Shown here: positions 61,177-64,000 of the stretch, one piece after another
Position numbering within the stretch: the first letter of the stretch is position 1
Layout: each line of letters begins with the position of its first letter
Source of the DNA: an uncultured Propionibacteriaceae bacterium
Lineage (GTDB): Bacteria; Actinomycetota; Actinomycetes; Propionibacteriales; Propionibacteriaceae
Reading direction: 5' to 3'
NCBI GenBank assembly: GCA_937965785.1
Contig: CALCKT010000069.1
Location: forward strand, 62,001-126,000
Length of the DNA: 64,000 nucleotides
Notes under the pieces: generated by a model
What the model saw: the letters and a program-made list of their open reading frames with translations, nothing else
What the model was told of the DNA's origin: nothing
Database searches by the model: none
Program-made: the position numbers and the translations under genes

Positions 61177-62955
61177 GTGTTGAATAACTGGATTCGAGTA
61201 CTGCGGCTCATTTGGTCGACGGGACGCGGCGGCGTCCTCGGCATACTTGTCTCGACCGCGATCGACGCCCTCGTGCCCGCAGTCCAAGTTGTGCTTCTGG
61301 GACTTACGGTCAATGCCGTCCTCAATGCTGCGGACGCCGCAGACCTCTTGATCTACCCATTGCTATTTGGGCTCGTTGCGTGTTTTGGCCTGATTCTCAC
61401 CACCTTGCAGAGCTATTGGCAGGCCTCACTTGAGCAGAAGGTGTCGAATACCTTCAACCTGAAGCTGATGGAGAAGTCAGGGGAACTGAGTCTTCCGGAT
61501 TTTGAGAATCCCAAAGTGTATAACATGCTTCAGCTCGCTACGCGTGAGGCGACCAGCCGCCCCTACCAGCTGTTCTCGCAATTGGTGGCCACCGTGTCGG
61601 GCGGTATCTCGCTCGTGACGGTCACCGGAATTGTTGTCAGTTGGAATCCGTTGGTGGCGTTGCTGGTCCTCCTGTCGCCCGTGCTGCCCGTGCTGGTGAA
61701 CCAGCTTTTCGTGAAGCGGCTTTGGCAGGTGGAACGCAACCGTTCCGAGGAAAGACGTAGAGGACAGTATCTCCTTGCGCTGGTGACAAACGACAAGACG
61801 TATAAAGAGACACGTCTGTTCGGTCTGGTCCCGCATTTCATCAACACCTACCGGCAGCTGCTCGGGCGATTCTATTCGGTCGATATGGAAATTGAGCGCA
61901 AGCGTGACGTGGCGGGTGTCCTCTCGGGGCTCCTGGGTGTTGTCGTCACAGCCGTGGCGATCTTCTTCGCGATATCTGACTCACTCGCGGTGGGTGATGT
62001 GGGTCGTCTTGCCGCCTATATCAGCGCGATATCGGCAGTCACGGCTGCTGCACAGATGTTCATCGGAGGTTTTGGACAGCTCTTCGAGCACACGCTCTTC
62101 CTCGGCAACCTGTTCGACTTCCTGGACCTCTCGCCCACCCAGAAACAAAGCGAAGACTCGCCGAGGCCGGCTTTGAGGGGTGGCGATACGGTGGAACCTC
62201 AGGAGATTGTCTTCGACGATGTAACTTTCCAGTACCCCGGCCAAGCAGAGGCAGCATTGTTGAACTTCTCCGCCACCTTCTCCCCGGGGCGAACGGTCGC
62301 GCTCGTTGGCGAGAACGGCGCGGGGAAATCCACGATCGTGAAGCTACTCACGCGCCTTTACGAACCGACGTCTGGTCGTATTCTCCTGGGCGGTGTCGAC
62401 ATTCGGGAGATTGACCTGGATGCCTATCGCGAGCAGTTGGCGGTGCTGTTCCAGGACTTCATTCAGTATGAAACCTCTCTGCGTCAAAACATTGGTTTTG
62501 GGTGGCTGGAGAGAATGGAGGACGGCGAAGGAATCCTGTCCGCGGCCAGGCGTGCCCGACTCATGGACGTAGTTGAAGATCTACCGCATGGGGTTGATAC
62601 GCAGCTTGGAAAATGGTTCAGCGAGGGCCGTCAGCTGTCGGGGGGTGAATGGCAGCGCGTGGCGCTGGCACGCGCCCTCTTCCGTGACGCTCCAATCATT
62701 GTCCTCGACGAGCCGACGGCCTCGCTTGATGCGCAGGCCGAAGAAGCCGTGTTTGAACAGATGAACACAGAGGAGTCGCGGGCCACGAAAATTCTCATCT
62801 CGCATCGCTTCTCGACGGTCCGCATGGCTGATGAGATCCTGGTGATCAGCGGGGGCAGGCTCATCGAATGCGGTACGCACAGTTCGCTGGTCTCGACCGG
62901 CGGTGTCTACGCAAAGATGTATGCAGTTCAGGCGAAGGGCTACCTGGATGGGTAG
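61177..62955 (+). CDS. ABC exporter (fused domains), peptide/RiPP-exporter type
   Basis: 592 residues from a TTG start with GGAG 7 to 9 bases upstream. Six membrane segments in the first 300 residues, then an ATPase with Walker A GENGAGKST, signature LSGGEWQRVALARAL and Walker B IIVLDEPTASLD. The LFQDFIQYETSLRQNIGFG stretch is usual in half-size exporters found beside lanthipeptide and other peptide clusters. No precursor peptide or modification enzyme is evident next to it. Its codon use is more A/T-rich than genes left of the CRISPR array, which suggests acquisition. Confidence 0.9.
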   Translation: MLNNWIRVLRLIWSTGRGGVLGILVSTAIDALVPAVQVVLLGLTVNAVLNAADAADLLIYPLLFGLVACFGLILTTLQSYWQASLEQKVSNTFNLKLMEKSGELSLPDFENPKVYNMLQLATREATSRPYQLFSQLVATVSGGISLVTVTGIVVSWNPLVALLVLLSPVLPVLVNQLFVKRLWQVERNRSEERRRGQYLLALVTNDKTYKETRLFGLVPHFINTYRQLLGRFYSVDMEIERKRDVAGVLSGLLGVVVTAVAIFFAISDSLAVGDVGRLAAYISAISAVTAAAQMFIGGFGQLFEHTLFLGNLFDFLDLSPTQKQSEDSPRPALRGGDTVEPQEIVFDDVTFQYPGQAEAALLNFSATFSPGRTVALVGENGAGKSTIVKLLTRLYEPTSGRILLGGVDIREIDLDAYREQLAVLFQDFIQYETSLRQNIGFGWLERMEDGEGILSAARRARLMDVVEDLPHGVDTQLGKWFSEGRQLSGGEWQRVALARALFRDAPIIVLDEPTASLDAQAEEAVFEQMNTEESRATKILISHRFSTVRMADEILVISGGRLIECGTHSSLVSTGGVYAKMYAVQAKGYLDG

Positions 62956-63015
62956 GCCTCCAGCTTCGGCTGGGATGTTGTGGGTTTTGTGGACGGTGAC
63001 AAAAACTTGGAACAT

Positions 63016-63095
63016 GGAGGCTTATTCACAGGCGGTGTGTCGGCCGGTGAAACCCTTGATCAGAGCACGTTTTATGATGGCTGTGAACAAGCCCC
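63016..63095. repeat. About 80-bp element with terminal inverted repeats
   Basis: Starts GGAGGCTTATTCACAGGCGG and ends GATGGCTGTGAACAAGCCCC; the ends pair over about 12 bases. It covers the last codons and stop of the RloB-like gene, so the end of that protein is encoded by the element. Confidence 0.8.
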
Positions 63096-63691
63096 TCCGG
63101 GGCTGTCCCGGAGAATCGATTCCAGCAGGGAGGGCAGGGCGGTGGAGGGGTTCCGTCCGATTTCATTCGCACCGACCGGGGTGCGTGAGGCCCGACGTCT
63201 CGCCTCGGGATGCTTGGTGTAAGGAAAGGCCGGAGGGATGGATTTGCCCAAGCCGTGGCGTCTGGCGGCGTGCTGGACCTCGCTGCTGGAGCCCTCCTGC
63301 GTCCAGTCCTCGAAGTGCCAGAGGAGCCAGACCTCGAAACAGGGGTTGGAAACGGCGGCTGATAAGTTCTCCTGCCGTGTTTCCCGGAGAACGGGGATGA
63401 GCTTTGCGTGCTGGTCGACATCCAGGAGCAACCAGACCTCGTCATAGTCATTGGCGCGTGAATGACATCGTGCCTTCGCGGTTTTGAGTACCTTGCTCGG
63501 TTCTCCTCTGCCGTCCACCACGTCAATCGCGGTCACCTGCGTCCGGTTGGGGCGAAGGAATTGCATGAAACCTTCGAGGTATTCCTTCTCCGTTTTCCCT
63601 CGGTCACCACCAAGAGCCTGCGGTTTTCTCGTCGGGTTCCGGTCCGCCGGTTCAATGACCTCGCCGGTCGGCGTTCTTGTCGTCTGCTCAT
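63072..63691 (-). pseudogene. RloB-like gene with a one-base frameshift
   Basis: The frame from the ATG at 63691 encodes a basic start and RRLLVVTEGK, then shifts at the A4 run (plus-strand TTTT 63593-63596). One extra A would restore EGKTEKEYLEGFMQFL and join the downstream frame, which carries the RloB hallmarks DEVWLLLDVDQHAK and VSNPCFEVWLLWHFEDW. The restored protein would be about 206 residues, near family size. The ATG overlaps the stop of the upstream ATPase gene (ATGA). RloB proteins pair with an RloA-type ATPase, as in the AbiL abortive-infection system, and have a Toprim-like acidic pattern. The shift may be a real inactivating mutation, a phase-variable or programmed slip, or a sequencing error. 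The last residues come from the 80-bp element. Confidence 0.8.
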
Positions 63692-64000
63692 ATCGGCAGT
63701 TGCTCCTGGACGCCGACGAGGTGCCGAACCTGGGTCGGGGCGAGGCGCGGGAGTGCTCCGTAGCGTCCCGACAGGTAGCGGCGGGCGTGGTTCTGTTCGG
63801 CTCGGGTGGGGAACTCGTCGAGGCTGAAGAGGTCGCTGACCCCCTGCGCGTCCTTCTGGGTGAACCAGACCTGCTCGGGGGTGAGTCGCGCTGGGTTCAC
63901 GTTGTCGATGAAGTGCGTGTCGTGCGTGGTGAAAACGATCTGGGCGCCGTGAGGATTGATGTCCGGGTCGGTGAACATGGATACCAGCACCTGCGCCAGC
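63688..64000 (-). CDS. RloA-like AAA ATPase, C-terminal part (runs off the window)
   Basis: The frame is open to the end of the window, so the start and the Walker A region lie beyond it. Visible are the switch region IVFTTHDTHFIDN, then WFTQKDAQGVSDLFSLDEF and RAEQNHARRYLSGRYGALP, which is the usual ending of AAA15/RloA-type ATPases paired with RloB. The stop overlaps the rloB-like ATG by 4 bases. Confidence 0.85.
   Translation of the reverse strand, partial: LAQVLVSMFTDPDINPHGAQIVFTTHDTHFIDNVNPARLTPEQVWFTQKDAQGVSDLFSLDEFPTRAEQNHARRYLSGRYGALPRLAPTQVRHLVGVQEQLPI

Noticed and set aside
61172..61186. ATG at 61172 as the exporter start
   Set aside because: It opens a four-codon frame that stops at once; the TTG at 61177 with GGAG upstream reads into the exporter.

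Overview
The window is G+C-rich DNA with codons mostly ending in G or C, frequent GTG starts, start/stop overlaps and probable leaderless transcription. Together with cydABDC, bifunctional-type dCTP deaminase and large MerR regulators this points to a high-GC Gram-positive (Actinomycetota), plausibly a Propionibacteriaceae-like host; the genus is inference only.

Layout. (1) 2-23309: two collinear non-ribosomal peptide synthetase genes. The first is cut at its 5' end by the window. Together they hold six adenylation domains and four epimerisation domains, and the chain ends without a recognisable thioesterase. A 344-bp block with foreign-looking codon use is identical in the last two adenylation domains. 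(2) 23310-26260: a long gene-poor stretch, a 24-residue Trp-rich microprotein behind a textbook MerR promoter (19-bp spacer), and two divergent MerR regulators sharing the same 13-bp operator. (3) 26408-31648: a glutamate symporter, a two-component system and a divergent ABC-2 exporter. (4) 31700-37434: the cytochrome bd oxidase operon cydABDC, with a BlaI-type regulator divergent from it. (5) 38120-40419: an AbiEi/DUF559-like protein and an FHA protein, with palindromic repeats. (6) 40758-53163: two divergent transcription units, namely a Dpp-type ABC transporter with an oxidoreductase, and a ROK repressor with an oxidoreductase, a secreted alpha/alpha-barrel protein, a ROK kinase and a PIG-L deacetylase. 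I read these as one uptake and catabolism locus, probably for an amino-sugar-containing glycan or glycopeptide. (7) 53186-64000: dcd, then a defence-like region: an AAA ATPase/DUF4276 pair, two ABC exporters, a GNAT, an orphan CRISPR array of 23 full repeats, and a RloA/RloB-like pair whose RloB gene carries a one-base frameshift.

How it fits together. The CRISPR array has no cas genes in the window. Its degenerate repeats lie on the left, so the leader is on the right and it is transcribed on the minus strand, giving crRNAs with an ATTGAAAC 5' tag. Two spacers carry a Shine-Dalgarno plus ATG on the plus strand, so their crRNAs would be antisense to phage mRNA. That and the tag suggest an RNA-targeting (type III-like) use. 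Two ATPase plus Toprim-like/RloB gene pairs flank the array.

A family of about 80-bp elements with terminal inverted repeats (58231, 60834, 63016, and a more diverged candidate at 26179) sits at gene ends and at the truncated end of the CRISPR array. It is the best candidate for an undescribed small mobile or structural element here. The MerR-controlled microprotein is the best candidate for an undescribed gene.
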